64,000 nt of DNA from Dokdonia sp. 4H-3-7-5. GTDB lineage: Bacteria; Bacteroidota; Bacteroidia; Flavobacteriales; Flavobacteriaceae. Each line of letters starts with the position of its first letter. The stretch's first letter is position 1. The stretch is from the NCBI RefSeq assembly GCF_000212355.1, contig NC_015496.1, forward strand, positions 186,001 to 250,000. The letters are read 5' to 3'. The translations under genes and the position numbers were made by a program. The notes below the pieces were generated by a model, which searched no databases, was not told where the DNA came from, and worked only from the letters and a program-made list of their open reading frames with translations. Below, piece by piece: positions 52,868 to 62,128 of this stretch.

Positions 52868-53230
52868 TTGCCTATTAAATTTATTACTGGAAGACTTAAG
52901 GGAATGAAATATTCTCTTCAAGGAGGTATACAACTTATACGCTCTGAGGCTAGTATTCAAGTACAGTTTGGCGTTGCCATACTAATTACTATTGCTGGAT
53001 TATACTACAACATCTCACGCACAGAGTGGATTGCCCAAATATTATGCATAGGCCTCGTAATGACCGCCGAAGGTCTCAATACCGCCATAGAAGGAATTGC
53101 AGATTTTATACATCCAGACTTTCATGAGAAGATAGGTCGCATTAAAGATATTGCTGCAGGTGCGGTAGGTATCGCAGCACTAGCGTCTGTTGTTGTGGCT
53201 GGGATTATATATGTGCCACGTATTTTTTAG
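52868..53230 (+). CDS. dgkA: Diacylglycerol kinase (DgkA/undecaprenol kinase family)
   Basis: This 120-residue inner-membrane kinase phosphorylates diacylglycerol or undecaprenol. It has three membrane helices (about 35-52, 55-72, 97-117) and the family motif AEGLNTAIEGIADFIHPDFHEKIGRIKDIAAGAV with the catalytic Glu. The start is TTG 52868, which keeps the basic amphipathic N-terminus GRLKGMKYSLQGG; ATG 52904 would cut it. It lies between tpx and an inserted module of secreted proteins. Confidence 0.85.
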   Translation: MPIKFITGRLKGMKYSLQGGIQLIRSEASIQVQFGVAILITIAGLYYNISRTEWIAQILCIGLVMTAEGLNTAIEGIADFIHPDFHEKIGRIKDIAAGAVGIAALASVVVAGIIYVPRIF

Positions 53231-53328
53231 ATAATAGTTTATCTTATTCTAGTTTTTCTAATAAAAGGGCGAGTATTTAGCTAAGACCAGTGTCTCTTGT
53301 TTGATAATAAACTCTAGTAATCCTTAAA

Positions 53329-53344
53329 GATTATTCACCCCACC
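53329..53344. repeat. Left copy of a short direct repeat flanking the secreted-protein module
   Basis: GATTATTCACCCCACC, preceded by TTAAA; it matches 55793-55807 (GATTATTCACCCACC) on the other side of the module. Confidence 0.45.
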
Positions 53345-53505
53345 TAAATTAATACTATCGTTAATTCAGAAAGATTTTAATCTGGAAAATTTACTTTGTA
53401 AGTATCAATAAATGTACATAATACCTATATTGAAGTTTGTAATCTAAAAATAGACATACGTCTAGATTATTTTAAGTTATTAAATCCAATCAAGGCGCAT
53501 AACAA

Positions 53506-53997
53506 ATGAGGTTTCTACTATTACTATTTTTAACGACCTCTTATTTAAATGCTCAGAATGACTTTACCAAATCAGGTAAATTAAGTAATCTATATCAAGT
53601 ACAACTTATCAACTACCTAAATGAATATGGACTGAATGTAATTCCAAAAGACACACTATTAATTGATTTGGGCACTATCAGTTCTAATATTCGAAATATG
53701 ACTAGTGGGCATTATGAAAATTACAAAGCCTTAATAGCTTCAAAAAACTCCATTAAACACATTGAATTTATCAATGAAATTCCAAAAAGAAAAAAAGATC
53801 GAAAAAAATTCAAAAATCAGATTATAGATCAAAAATCAATATTGAAAAAAATCTTCTTCTCATCTCATAATTCAACTCAAGAAGGCAATAAAACAATCAA
53901 TGCTAATACAGTTATTGTTTATCCAGATAGAACATTCTTAATAATGCCCACTGACGACATTCTAACTACCCGAGATTTTTTAGAAAAAATGTACTAA
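53506..53997 (+). CDS. Secreted protein of unknown function (module gene 1)
   Basis: This 163-residue protein has a signal peptide (MRFLLLLFLTTSYLNAQ) and a basic, lysine-rich mature part with no known motif (IPKRKKDRKKFKNQIIDQKSILKK). A C-terminal strand-rich segment reads NANTVIVYPDRTFLIMPTDD. It lies 275 bp after dgkA and 17 nt before the next gene, so it may be operonic with it. Higher A+T than the neighbours suggests recent transfer. Confidence 0.65.
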   Translation: MRFLLLLFLTTSYLNAQNDFTKSGKLSNLYQVQLINYLNEYGLNVIPKDTLLIDLGTISSNIRNMTSGHYENYKALIASKNSIKHIEFINEIPKRKKDRKKFKNQIIDQKSILKKIFFSSHNSTQEGNKTINANTVIVYPDRTFLIMPTDDILTTRDFLEKMY

Positions 53998-54014
53998 TTA
54001 ATAATTTATCAATT

Positions 54015-54749
54015 TTGAATTTATCTTTAAACGTACGTACGATTATTGTTTTTATAATTAGCTTATTTATTTCTTCTATAATATATGCACAAGAGACGTA
54101 TACATTTGACTATCAAATTGAATATGACGTCTCATATAGTAATGATTCTTTGTATTATGCCAAAGGAATTACGAAAAACCCTGACAGGAGACCAAAAATT
54201 ATTTACTTAACAAATTCCAAAGACAACTCCTATTATTTGAAAGTTGTTAAAAAAAATGAATTAGTAGTACAGCTTTTTTTTCGCAACAATGAAAAATTTT
54301 ACACCAATGATGTTATGGGAAAGGAAAATTTTAATGTTGCCGATGTTATTGAAATGAATTGTGACATAAGTCAGCGGTATAGAAAATTTTGGAATTCATA
54401 TAATAATCCAGAATACTATGACTTAAAAAATATCCCTGACACAGTTAGCAACGATTATAATTTCAAACGATATGATTTCTCGATAATAAAACATAAACTA
54501 GATAGAATGCAAAGCAGAGAGGAATACATTGTAGATACATCAGGTGTTAACCATCTTCCCTTACTTACATCAAGAACTCAATATTCGCTATGGAAAGAAT
54601 CTCAAAAATTACCAAATAAAATTTTTCTAGAGAAACACTCAATTAATGAGAAAGGAGAAATCTGGAGAACTGCAAGGTTATCAAGTATAAAATCTAGAAT
54701 ACTAAAAGTTTCTTTCAAGAGTTCATGTTTTAAAAAACAGAGATTTTGA
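54015..54749 (+). CDS. Secreted protein of unknown function, paralogue A (module gene 2)
   Basis: This 244-residue exported protein has a hydrophobic signal (TIIVFIISLFISSIIYAQ) and a start TTG at 54015. The mature part is beta-rich and Tyr/Asn/Lys-rich. Two blocks align with the protein at 55062: IIYLTNSKDNSYYLKVVKKNELV and NHLPLLTSRTQYSLWKESQKLPNKIFLEKH. No domain is recognised. It probably acts in the periplasm or on the surface. It is followed by 312 bp with no gene. Confidence 0.65.
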   Translation: MNLSLNVRTIIVFIISLFISSIIYAQETYTFDYQIEYDVSYSNDSLYYAKGITKNPDRRPKIIYLTNSKDNSYYLKVVKKNELVVQLFFRNNEKFYTNDVMGKENFNVADVIEMNCDISQRYRKFWNSYNNPEYYDLKNIPDTVSNDYNFKRYDFSIIKHKLDRMQSREEYIVDTSGVNHLPLLTSRTQYSLWKESQKLPNKIFLEKHSINEKGEIWRTARLSSIKSRILKVSFKSSCFKKQRF

Positions 54750-55061
54750 GCAAAATTTTTACAATAACTTCTTAAAAATAGTGTCAACTTAATAAACAAT
54801 ACCACATTACCCTGCTATAAGACTCTATAAATACGCCTTATACATTTTACTTACTTTCCTTTATATAGTAATTACCTCTATAACGCTTCAAACAGTTTAT
54901 GCTCTCGTTTTTAATATTATACTTTTTTATAAAATTATAGGATGATAGTAAATAACATCAAGCTTAATTATATTTTAGTACCTCTTACCTCTAGCAGAAA
55001 TAGTTATAGTTATCGATATTTACAACTACCTACATATTAAGAACATTAAATTCTGCATTAT
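54750..55061. other. 312-bp gene-free gap between the two paralogues
   Basis: Very AT-rich; I see no ORF, hairpin with a T-run, or repeat. It probably carries only a promoter for the second paralogue. Confidence 0.4.
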
Positions 55062-55751
55062 ATGAAAATCATTCTCTTACTATTAATTTTATTCTCATCA
55101 AATATTCTAGCACAAAAAAAATATGTCTTTGATCGGATAAGTACATACAGTAGAGAAATAGTAAAACCTGGCGATAGTAAAAAGGGCAAAAATGATAGTA
55201 TTACAAAGCGGGAGGTAATCTATTTAACTCAAGAAAGTGACAATAGCTACTTCGCACAGCTTACTAAAAAAGACTCCCTTAATTTCACTCTCAAGTTGAC
55301 AGACCGTAATGGAATTAAAATAACAATGGACATTTCAAGAATTCAATTTGAACAGCTAGAAACACTCGAAGCTACTTGTAAAAATGTCTCTGAGTATATG
55401 AATCCATATAAATATCAAGTTAAAAATTACGATTTTACAGACATTAAAGATACCATAATAGAAGGTATAGCATATAGCTCATATAAGCTTACTTCTAATA
55501 ATTCAAAAAGAGCCAAAAGAAATAAATTAGGAACTAATCTATATATTATTGATAAACGTATTGCTGAGCACTTACCCTTACTCACATTTGCAACGGCCTA
55601 TGAAGAGTGGAAAACTGAACGAAACATTCCAAATGGACTATTTATCGAAAAACACATGTTATTTTATTCTGGAAAAACGTTTATGAAAGAAAAAATAGTA
55701 AGTACCCATAAAATACAAAAGCAAATAATTATAGCATCTCCTTGCCTTTAA
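55062..55751 (+). CDS. Secreted protein of unknown function, paralogue B (module gene 3)
   Basis: This 229-residue exported protein has a signal peptide (MKIILLLLILFSSNILAQ) and two blocks shared with the protein at 54015: VIYLTQESDNSYFAQLTKKDSL and HLPLLTFATAYEEWKTERNIPNGLFIEKH. Overall similarity is moderate, so the duplication is old. The mature part has no Cys-rich or enzyme motif; a Cys near the end (ASPCL) matches SSCFK in paralogue A. The role is unknown. Confidence 0.65.
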   Translation: MKIILLLLILFSSNILAQKKYVFDRISTYSREIVKPGDSKKGKNDSITKREVIYLTQESDNSYFAQLTKKDSLNFTLKLTDRNGIKITMDISRIQFEQLETLEATCKNVSEYMNPYKYQVKNYDFTDIKDTIIEGIAYSSYKLTSNNSKRAKRNKLGTNLYIIDKRIAEHLPLLTFATAYEEWKTERNIPNGLFIEKHMLFYSGKTFMKEKIVSTHKIQKQIIIASPCL

Positions 55752-55792
55752 TGTAGTGACTTTTAAATTTCTTCACCACTTACATTAAAGGA

Positions 55793-55807
55793 GATTATTC
55801 ACCCACC
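55793..55807. repeat. Right copy of the short direct repeat flanking the module
   Basis: GATTATTCACCCACC, preceded by TTAAAGGA. It lies 42 nt after the last module gene. Confidence 0.45.
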
Positions 55808-55931
55808 ATTATAAGTATCTATATTTAAAAACTACTCATCTTCGCCAATAAATACGGATCATAAACCAAGAAAACTTCCGTTTCAATATTGTACTTTTAT
55901 CTCCCACAAAAAAACAACCTTGAACGCTTCT

Positions 55932-58382
55932 ATGGCAAAAAAGAAATCCACGGCTAAAAAAACAAATACTAAGACTCCTAGAAAATCTATTTCCTTTAAG
56001 TTGACGCGCCAGCAGCAGATCATTTTAGGAAGTTTTTTATTCTTACTTGGTCTCGGTTTGCTGTTTTCTTTTATCTCATACTTATTTACTTGGAAAGTAG
56101 ATCAAAGTCTTATCGCTACAGGAACCAGAGATGACGAAGCTTCAAACTGGCTCTCTCTTGTGGGTGCCCGTATTAGCCATTTCTTTATCTATAAAGGTTT
56201 TGGTATCCCGGCCCTCGCACTTTGTATTCTCACAGCACTTACTGGTATACATTACTTTTTTGATTACGCAAAGACGTCATTAAAAAGATTTTGGTTTTGG
56301 GGAATATTGCTCATGCTTTGGCTAGCGGTATTTCTTGGATTTTTCCATAAAAAGAATGACATCCTTGGAGGCACCGTAGGTTATGAAATCAATGACTTCT
56401 TACAAGATTATTTGGGTCTTGCGGGAGCAATCATCGTGATGGCTTTTCTAGCGATTGTCTATCTAGTTGTACGTTTAAAACTTACACCAGAACGTATATC
56501 TACTTTCATTAACAAACAACGTAGTGATCTCGCTGGTGAGTTTTCAGAAGATGGAAAGGAACCTATTATAGTAGATAACTCCTCTACTTACGAAGCCGAA
56601 GAGTTTTTAAAAGGAACTAAGGTTGAGGATGAGACCGCTTTCGCGAAAGCGGAAACCACCACACCTACTAAGCCATCTACCTTTGAACAAAACGTTCAAG
56701 ATTTACAGCCTACACTTACCAAAAAAGAAGCGGAATCTACAAGCAGCTTCCAAGTAACGAAAGCTCCAGAGGAAGAAGTTGTCGTACCTGTGGAAGAAGT
56801 TGCTGTAGAGGTAGAAAAACCAATTGAAGAGGAAGAACTCACAGATAATTTAAGCTCAAAGCTCGTTGCAGATTTTGGCGAATTTGACCCTACGTTAGAA
56901 CTTGGCAAATTTAAGTTCCCTCCTATCGATCTATTAAAAGATTATACAAACGGTCAAGGAATTACTATTAATCAAGCAGAGCTTGAAGAAAATAAAAATC
57001 GAATTGTTGAAACGCTTAATAACTATAAAATAGGCATCTCAAACATTAAAGCAACCGTAGGACCTACGGTGACATTATATGAGATTGTACCTGAGGCTGG
57101 GGTTCGTATTTCAAAAATTAAAAACTTAGAAGATGATATTGCGCTATCACTAAGTGCACTAGGTATACGTATTATTGCTCCTATCCCTGGACGTGGAACT
57201 ATAGGTATCGAGGTGCCTAATAAGAATCCGCGTATTGTGAGTATGCGCTCTGCAGTGGCTAGTAAGAAATTCCAAGAAGCAGAAATGGAATTACCACTTA
57301 CACTAGGTAAAACCATATCAAACGAAACTTTTGTGGTAGACCTTGCCAAAATGCCTCACCTACTCATGGCAGGTGCAACAGGACAAGGTAAATCTGTTGG
57401 TCTTAATGCAATCCTGACTTCGCTACTGTACAAAAAACACCCTGCCGAAGTGAAATTTGTACTGGTAGATCCTAAAAAAGTGGAGCTTACTTTATTCAAT
57501 AAAATAGAACGACACTATCTAGCAAAACTTCCTGACACAGACGAGGCAATTATCACAGATAATTCTAAGGTAATTAACACGCTTAACTCTCTATGTATAG
57601 AGATGGATAACCGTTATGACTTGCTTAAGGATGCCATGTGTCGTAACATTAAGGAGTACAACGTCAAGTTTAAAGCACGTAAACTCAATCCAGAAAATGG
57701 TCACAAGTTCTTACCATATATTGTACTAGTAGTAGACGAGTTTGCAGATCTTATTATGACTTCTGGAAAAGAAGTAGAAACACCAATAGCAAGGCTTGCA
57801 CAGCTTGCTCGTGCCATTGGTATTCACTTAATCATTGCAACACAACGTCCTTCTGTAAACGTGATTACGGGTATTATTAAAGCAAACTTCCCAGCTCGTA
57901 TCGCTTTTAGAGTAACTTCAAAAATAGATAGCCGTACTATTCTTGACACCTCTGGTGCAGACCAGCTTATAGGTCGTGGTGACATGTTGTACACTCAAGG
58001 TAATGACGTGGTGCGTATACAGTGTGCCTTTGTAGACACCCCAGAAGTAGAACGTATTGTAGATTATATAGGGAATCAAAAAGCATATCCAGACGCTCAC
58101 TTATTGCCAGAATATGTAGGTGAAGAGAGTGGCACAAGTCTTGATATAGATGCTTCAGATAGGGATGCACTTTTCCGAGATGCTGCAGAGGTTTTAGTAA
58201 TTGCACAACAAGGAAGCGCTTCTCTATTACAACGTAAATTAAAACTAGGATATAATAGAGCTGGAAGAATCATAGATCAACTAGAAGCTGCAGGTGTAGT
58301 AGGTCCTTTTGAAGGAAGTAAAGCACGTCAAGTACTAGTTCAAGATATGGCTGGACTGGATCAACTCCTAAATAACGAATAA
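55932..58382 (+). CDS. ftsK: DNA translocase FtsK/SpoIIIE
   Basis: This 816-residue inner-membrane ATPase pumps chromosomal DNA through the division septum. Four N-terminal membrane helices (about residues 30-190) are followed by a Glu/Thr-rich linker (about 200-320) and the motor: Walker A in AGATGQGKSVGLNAIL, Walker B in YIVLVVDEFADLIM, then the gamma winged-helix domain (LQRKLKLGYNRAGRIIDQLEAAGVVG). I start at ATG 55932; TTG 55920 is an alternative. The linker contains a palindrome copy encoding Thr-Ala-Phe-Ala-Lys-Ala-Glu. It leads the group ftsK-lolA-lptF/G-ribBA. Confidence 0.96.
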   Translation: MAKKKSTAKKTNTKTPRKSISFKLTRQQQIILGSFLFLLGLGLLFSFISYLFTWKVDQSLIATGTRDDEASNWLSLVGARISHFFIYKGFGIPALALCILTALTGIHYFFDYAKTSLKRFWFWGILLMLWLAVFLGFFHKKNDILGGTVGYEINDFLQDYLGLAGAIIVMAFLAIVYLVVRLKLTPERISTFINKQRSDLAGEFSEDGKEPIIVDNSSTYEAEEFLKGTKVEDETAFAKAETTTPTKPSTFEQNVQDLQPTLTKKEAESTSSFQVTKAPEEEVVVPVEEVAVEVEKPIEEEELTDNLSSKLVADFGEFDPTLELGKFKFPPIDLLKDYTNGQGITINQAELEENKNRIVETLNNYKIGISNIKATVGPTVTLYEIVPEAGVRISKIKNLEDDIALSLSALGIRIIAPIPGRGTIGIEVPNKNPRIVSMRSAVASKKFQEAEMELPLTLGKTISNETFVVDLAKMPHLLMAGATGQGKSVGLNAILTSLLYKKHPAEVKFVLVDPKKVELTLFNKIERHYLAKLPDTDEAIITDNSKVINTLNSLCIEMDNRYDLLKDAMCRNIKEYNVKFKARKLNPENGHKFLPYIVLVVDEFADLIMTSGKEVETPIARLAQLARAIGIHLIIATQRPSVNVITGIIKANFPARIAFRVTSKIDSRTILDTSGADQLIGRGDMLYTQGNDVVRIQCAFVDTPEVERIVDYIGNQKAYPDAHLLPEYVGEESGTSLDIDASDRDALFRDAAEVLVIAQQGSASLLQRKLKLGYNRAGRIIDQLEAAGVVGPFEGSKARQVLVQDMAGLDQLLNNE
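56635..56652. repeat. Dispersed palindrome inside ftsK
   Basis: 18-bp palindrome CCGCTTTCGCGAAAGCGG, read as Ala-Phe-Ala-Lys-Ala in the flexible linker of FtsK. Confidence 0.93.
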
Positions 58383-58388
58383 ATCAAA

Positions 58389-59108
58389 ATGAAAAAGAAA
58401 CTTATTTTTTGGCTGGCTCCTATCCTTTTTAAGAAAGTGTTAGTTCCTGTCGCAGTAAAAGGTTACCGCAAATTTGCAAAACGTGCAATGCCTGTGGTAT
58501 TGTTATTATTTATGACCGCTTTCGCGAAAGCGCAAACAGCACAAACCCTTCTTAAAGAGGTAGACACCAAGGTAAAAAGCTATGACAACATCGCTATTGA
58601 TTTTAAATATGCCTTAAGTAATGAAGCCGAAGGGGTAAATCAAGAGACTAAAGGAAACGTAGTAATGGCTGGTAACAACTACAAGCTATCTCTTATGGGG
58701 ACTACGCAATTATTTGATGGAAAGAACGTTTATACTATTGTTCCTGAAGATGAGGAAATCACCATTAGTGCAATGAGTGATCAAGATGAAAATGCAATCA
58801 CACCTTCAAAAATGTTATCCTTCTTTAATGAAGGTTACACTCAGAAGATGGACATCGTGCAAAAAGTAAACGGTAGAGAAATACAGTTTGTAAAGCTTAC
58901 TCCTATGGACTCTAATAGTGACGTAAAATATACGTTATTAGGTGTAGATGCACAGACTAAGCATATTCACAAGCTTATTATCACACAAAAGAATGGTACT
59001 AAAGTGACTATTACTGTAAATTCATTTAAGCCTAATCAACCTTTGGCAAAGAATGTATTTGTTTTTGATAAGACGAAGTACGCAGATTATTACATCAATA
59101 AATTATAA
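58389..59108 (+). CDS. lolA: Outer membrane lipoprotein carrier protein LolA
   Basis: This 239-residue periplasmic protein ferries lipoproteins to the outer membrane. The N-terminal 49 residues are long and basic and end in a hydrophobic signal with cleavage near TAFAKAQ. The mature part has the LolA open barrel: YDNIAIDFKYAL, ETKGNVVMAGNNYKLSLMGTTQLFDGKNVYTIVPED, and NGTKVTITVNSFKPNQPLAKNVFVFD. The start lies 6 nt after the ftsK stop; ATG 58488 would give a shorter signal. The palindrome at 58517 forms the signal-cleavage region itself. Confidence 0.88.
   Translation: MKKKLIFWLAPILFKKVLVPVAVKGYRKFAKRAMPVVLLLFMTAFAKAQTAQTLLKEVDTKVKSYDNIAIDFKYALSNEAEGVNQETKGNVVMAGNNYKLSLMGTTQLFDGKNVYTIVPEDEEITISAMSDQDENAITPSKMLSFFNEGYTQKMDIVQKVNGREIQFVKLTPMDSNSDVKYTLLGVDAQTKHIHKLIITQKNGTKVTITVNSFKPNQPLAKNVFVFDKTKYADYYINKL
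58517..58532. repeat. Dispersed palindrome inside the lolA signal-peptide region
   Basis: 16-bp palindrome CGCTTTCGCGAAAGCG encodes Ala-Phe-Ala-Lys-Ala, including the AKA before the likely cleavage site. Confidence 0.93.
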
Positions 59109-59142
59109 TAGTATAATACTAGTAGCAAGGGCACAGACTTCT

Positions 59143-59150
59143 TATTTTTG
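59143..59150 (+). promoter_or_regulatory. -7 box of the LptF/G gene
   Basis: TATTTTTG, 21 nt before ATG 59172. Because it overlaps 59148, a start at that TTG is ruled out. Confidence 0.6.
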
Positions 59151-59171
59151 TTTGCGCCCTCAGCTTTTTAC

Positions 59172-60827
59172 ATGAAAATACTAGACCGATATATTCTTTT
59201 TACGTTCGTAAGAACATTCCTGAGCATCTTCACTATTTTGATGTTCATTTTTGTTTTACAAAGTGTCTGGTTATATATACAAGAACTAGCAGGTAGAGAC
59301 CTTGACTTTGATGTCATTATAAAGTTCTTACTTTTTGCAATGCCCAGTCTGGTAACGCTAGTACTTCCACTCTCAGTTCTTCTTACAAGTATCATGACCT
59401 TCGGTAACTTTGCCGAAAACTATGAGTTTGCAGCAATGAAATCTACGGGTATCTCGCTACAACGCGCGATGAAAAGTGTGATTTACTTTGTGATTTTTCT
59501 TGCGATAGGTTCTTTCTTATTTGCAAATCATATAATCCCAGCTTCGCAAATTGAATTTAGAAATTTACGCAGAAATATTGGTAAACTTAAACCTGCAATG
59601 CTCATACGCAGCGGGCAGTTTAATGAGATTACTGAAGATTTTAATATGCGTGTGGCTAAGAAATATGGCGATAGAGATCAATACCTCAGAGATATTGTAA
59701 TTCATCAAGCCGAAAAAGGTAGAATGGGTAACTATACTGTTATTATAGCCTCTGAAGGCGAACTAATAAGTTCTATAGACTCCCCTACACTTTCCTTAAA
59801 ACTTACGGACGGTAATTACTATACCGAAGTTCAAAAGAAAGATTATAAGGAGCGTAAGAAAGAACCGTTTGCAAAAAGTTATTTTGAAACATACACCCTC
59901 AATATTGACTTGAGCGAACTAGATGCTGTTGACCTTGACGATAAGGATATCAATAACAGCTACCAGATGATGAATATCGTTTTATTAGACTCTAGCATCA
60001 CAGAGCTATCAAAGCGTTACGTAGAAGACAGAACCACATTTAGTGATAAGTACATACACAAAGCAAACTTAACATCCCTAGACTCACTTTATTCTGGAGT
60101 TCCTGCTCAAGATATAGAGATTAAAGACACGCTTCTAGATAATTACGAGGTAAGAGACCGTGTGCGTATACTAGAAATTGCAAAGTCTAATTTAAATAAT
60201 ACCGTCGCAGATCTTGAGAATCGAAAGAACAAACTCAAAGTAGATGTAAAACGCCTAAGTAAATTTGAAATCTCACTACACGAAAAGTACGTACTAGGGT
60301 TTAGCTGTATTCTACTATTCTTTGTGGGCGCTCCACTAGGTGCAATTATTCGTAAAGGAGGATTAGGTCTTCCTATTGTAATAGGTGTTGTAGTATTCCT
60401 TACCTTTCATTTTATAGGAATTTTTGCAAAAAATAGTGCAGAAAACAACTCTATAAGTCCCTTCGTTGCTAGTTGGCTTAGTACTTTTATACTATTACCG
60501 CTAGGTATTTACCTTACCTATCGAGCTACTACTGATCAAGGAATATTTGATGTAGATATTGTTCCTAAGCCTATAAAGAGATTATTTGCTAAAAAGAAAA
60601 AAAAACTTATCATTCCTCCTACGGTAGATAAATCATACGTGCTCACTGAAGATGAGATTAAATTATTAGACTCCTTTTCTTCTAACCAACTTAAGGACGT
60701 AGTAAAAAACCACAAAGATCTTGGGTACTCTAACGATATACGTTTAGCCGCCATAGACAGACTTGACCAATTAGGCATCACCATAGAAAACCTAAGAGTC
60801 CAAGGATATTATCGAGACTGCAAATAA
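59172..60827 (+). CDS. LptF/LptG family permease (YjgP/YjgQ)
   Basis: This 551-residue inner-membrane protein is a permease subunit of the lipopolysaccharide exporter. Three helices lie in the first 110 residues (MKILDRYILFTFVRTFLSIF, FAMPSLVTLVLPLSVLLTSIMTFGNFAENYEFAAMKSTGIS) and three in about 370-460 (FFVGAPLGAIIRKGGLGLP). A large periplasmic beta-jellyroll domain and a helical stretch lie between. A C-terminal cytoplasmic tail of about 90 residues (LTEDEIKLLDSFSSNQL) is longer than in E. coli LptF/G. LptF and LptG cannot be told apart. Confidence 0.9.
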   Translation: MKILDRYILFTFVRTFLSIFTILMFIFVLQSVWLYIQELAGRDLDFDVIIKFLLFAMPSLVTLVLPLSVLLTSIMTFGNFAENYEFAAMKSTGISLQRAMKSVIYFVIFLAIGSFLFANHIIPASQIEFRNLRRNIGKLKPAMLIRSGQFNEITEDFNMRVAKKYGDRDQYLRDIVIHQAEKGRMGNYTVIIASEGELISSIDSPTLSLKLTDGNYYTEVQKKDYKERKKEPFAKSYFETYTLNIDLSELDAVDLDDKDINNSYQMMNIVLLDSSITELSKRYVEDRTTFSDKYIHKANLTSLDSLYSGVPAQDIEIKDTLLDNYEVRDRVRILEIAKSNLNNTVADLENRKNKLKVDVKRLSKFEISLHEKYVLGFSCILLFFVGAPLGAIIRKGGLGLPIVIGVVVFLTFHFIGIFAKNSAENNSISPFVASWLSTFILLPLGIYLTYRATTDQGIFDVDIVPKPIKRLFAKKKKKLIIPPTVDKSYVLTEDEIKLLDSFSSNQLKDVVKNHKDLGYSNDIRLAAIDRLDQLGITIENLRVQGYYRDCK

Positions 60828-60870
60828 CTTTTTGCGCTTAAAACTTATACACAAAACAAAGGTGTTCCCG

Positions 60871-60878
60871 TATCTTTG
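60871..60878 (+). promoter_or_regulatory. -7 box of ribBA
   Basis: TATCTTTG, 15 nt before ATG 60894; supports that ATG over the upstream in-frame TTG. Confidence 0.6.
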
Positions 60879-60893
60879 TACAAAATATTACCT

Positions 60894-62036
60894 ATGCAAA
60901 AGACAGCATCTACAAGCATCCAACTACATACTATTGAAGAAGCCATTGAAGATATTAAAAATGGAAAAGTAATCATTGTAGTAGATGATGAGGATCGTGA
61001 GAATGAAGGAGATTTTCTGGCTGCTGCAGAAGCAGTAACACCAGAAATGATCAATTTTATGGCTACTCATGGTCGTGGTCTTATATGCACACCTATTACA
61101 GAAGATCGTTGTGAAGAGTTACATCTCAACATGATGGTAACGAGTAATACAGATCCTATGGAGACCGCTTTTACTGTTTCTGTAGATCTTAAGGGTAATG
61201 GAGTTACTACTGGAATATCTGCCTCAGATAGATCAAAGACAGTGCAGGCTCTAATAAACCCGAATACAAAACCTTACGATTTAAGTAGACCAGGACATAT
61301 CTTCCCGCTTAAAGCGAAAGAAGGAGGTGTATTACGTCGTACTGGACACACAGAAGCTGCTATAGATTTTGCAAGGCTTGCTGGTTTTAAACCAGCTGGT
61401 GTGATTGTAGAGATCATGAATGCAGACGGGACGATGGCTAGATTGCCACAGCTTCTAGAGGTGGCCAAAACTTTTGACCTAAAGATAGTTTCAATTGAAG
61501 ACCTCGTGGCTTATCGTATGAATCACGATAGCCTTATTGATAAAAAAGAGGACTTTGAGATTAAAACACGTTTTGGAGATTTTAGACTTCGTGCGTATGA
61601 GCAAACTACAAATGATACGGTTCACATAGCACTTACTAAAGGTGGCTGGGAAGATGATGAGCCCGTACTTGTACGTGTAAACTCAACTCAAATTAATAAT
61701 GACTTACTAGGCACGCTTACAAACAATCCAGATGCAAAACTAGATGATATGTTTCGCGCAGTTAATGAAGCTGGAAAAGGAGCTATTGTTTTTATTAACC
61801 AAGAGAATGCAAGTGCAAATCTTTTAGGAAGATTAAGCGAACTAAAAACGTTACAGAAAGAAGGAGAGATGAAAGCTCCTAATGTAGTAATGGACTCAAA
61901 AGATTTTGGCATAGGTGCACAAATCTTACATGATCTGCGCATATCCAAGGTAAAACTAATGACTAATAGTGAAGGTCTTAAACGTATAGGCATCGTAGGC
62001 TACGGTCTAGAGATTGTAGAGCGTGTAGGGTATTAA
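60894..62036 (+). CDS. ribB: 3,4-dihydroxy-2-butanone-4-phosphate synthase with degenerate GTP cyclohydrolase II domain
   Basis: This 380-residue cytoplasmic protein has an intact RibB domain (about residues 15-215): VVDDEDRENEGDF, THGRGLICTP, and RRTGHTEAAIDFARLAGFKPAGVIVEIMN. RibB makes the four-carbon precursor of riboflavin from ribulose 5-phosphate. The C-terminal half aligns with RibA, but the region where RibA has its three zinc cysteines reads RVNSTQINNDLLGTLTNN and has none, and the GTP-handling segment is also changed. Only the RibB reaction is therefore expected. I start it at ATG 60894. Confidence 0.9.
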   Translation: MQKTASTSIQLHTIEEAIEDIKNGKVIIVVDDEDRENEGDFLAAAEAVTPEMINFMATHGRGLICTPITEDRCEELHLNMMVTSNTDPMETAFTVSVDLKGNGVTTGISASDRSKTVQALINPNTKPYDLSRPGHIFPLKAKEGGVLRRTGHTEAAIDFARLAGFKPAGVIVEIMNADGTMARLPQLLEVAKTFDLKIVSIEDLVAYRMNHDSLIDKKEDFEIKTRFGDFRLRAYEQTTNDTVHIALTKGGWEDDEPVLVRVNSTQINNDLLGTLTNNPDAKLDDMFRAVNEAGKGAIVFINQENASANLLGRLSELKTLQKEGEMKAPNVVMDSKDFGIGAQILHDLRISKVKLMTNSEGLKRIGIVGYGLEIVERVGY

Positions 62037-62057
62037 ACACTCATACATCATAAATTA

Positions 62058-62090
62058 AAAAGCCATCTCATTATAAGATGGCTTTTTTTT
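62058..62090 (+). terminator. Terminator of ribBA
   Basis: An 11-bp stem (AAAAGCCATCT / AGATGGCTTTT) and a T8 run. Confidence 0.92.
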
Positions 62091-62103
62091 TAAATCTAAA
62101 TAC

Positions 62104-62117
62104 GCTTTCGCGAAAGC
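62104..62117. repeat. Dispersed palindrome between two terminators
   Basis: Core GCTTTCGCGAAAGC with TAC on the left; the right flank is changed (TTA). Confidence 0.92.
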
Positions 62118-62128
62118 TTAAAAAACAA

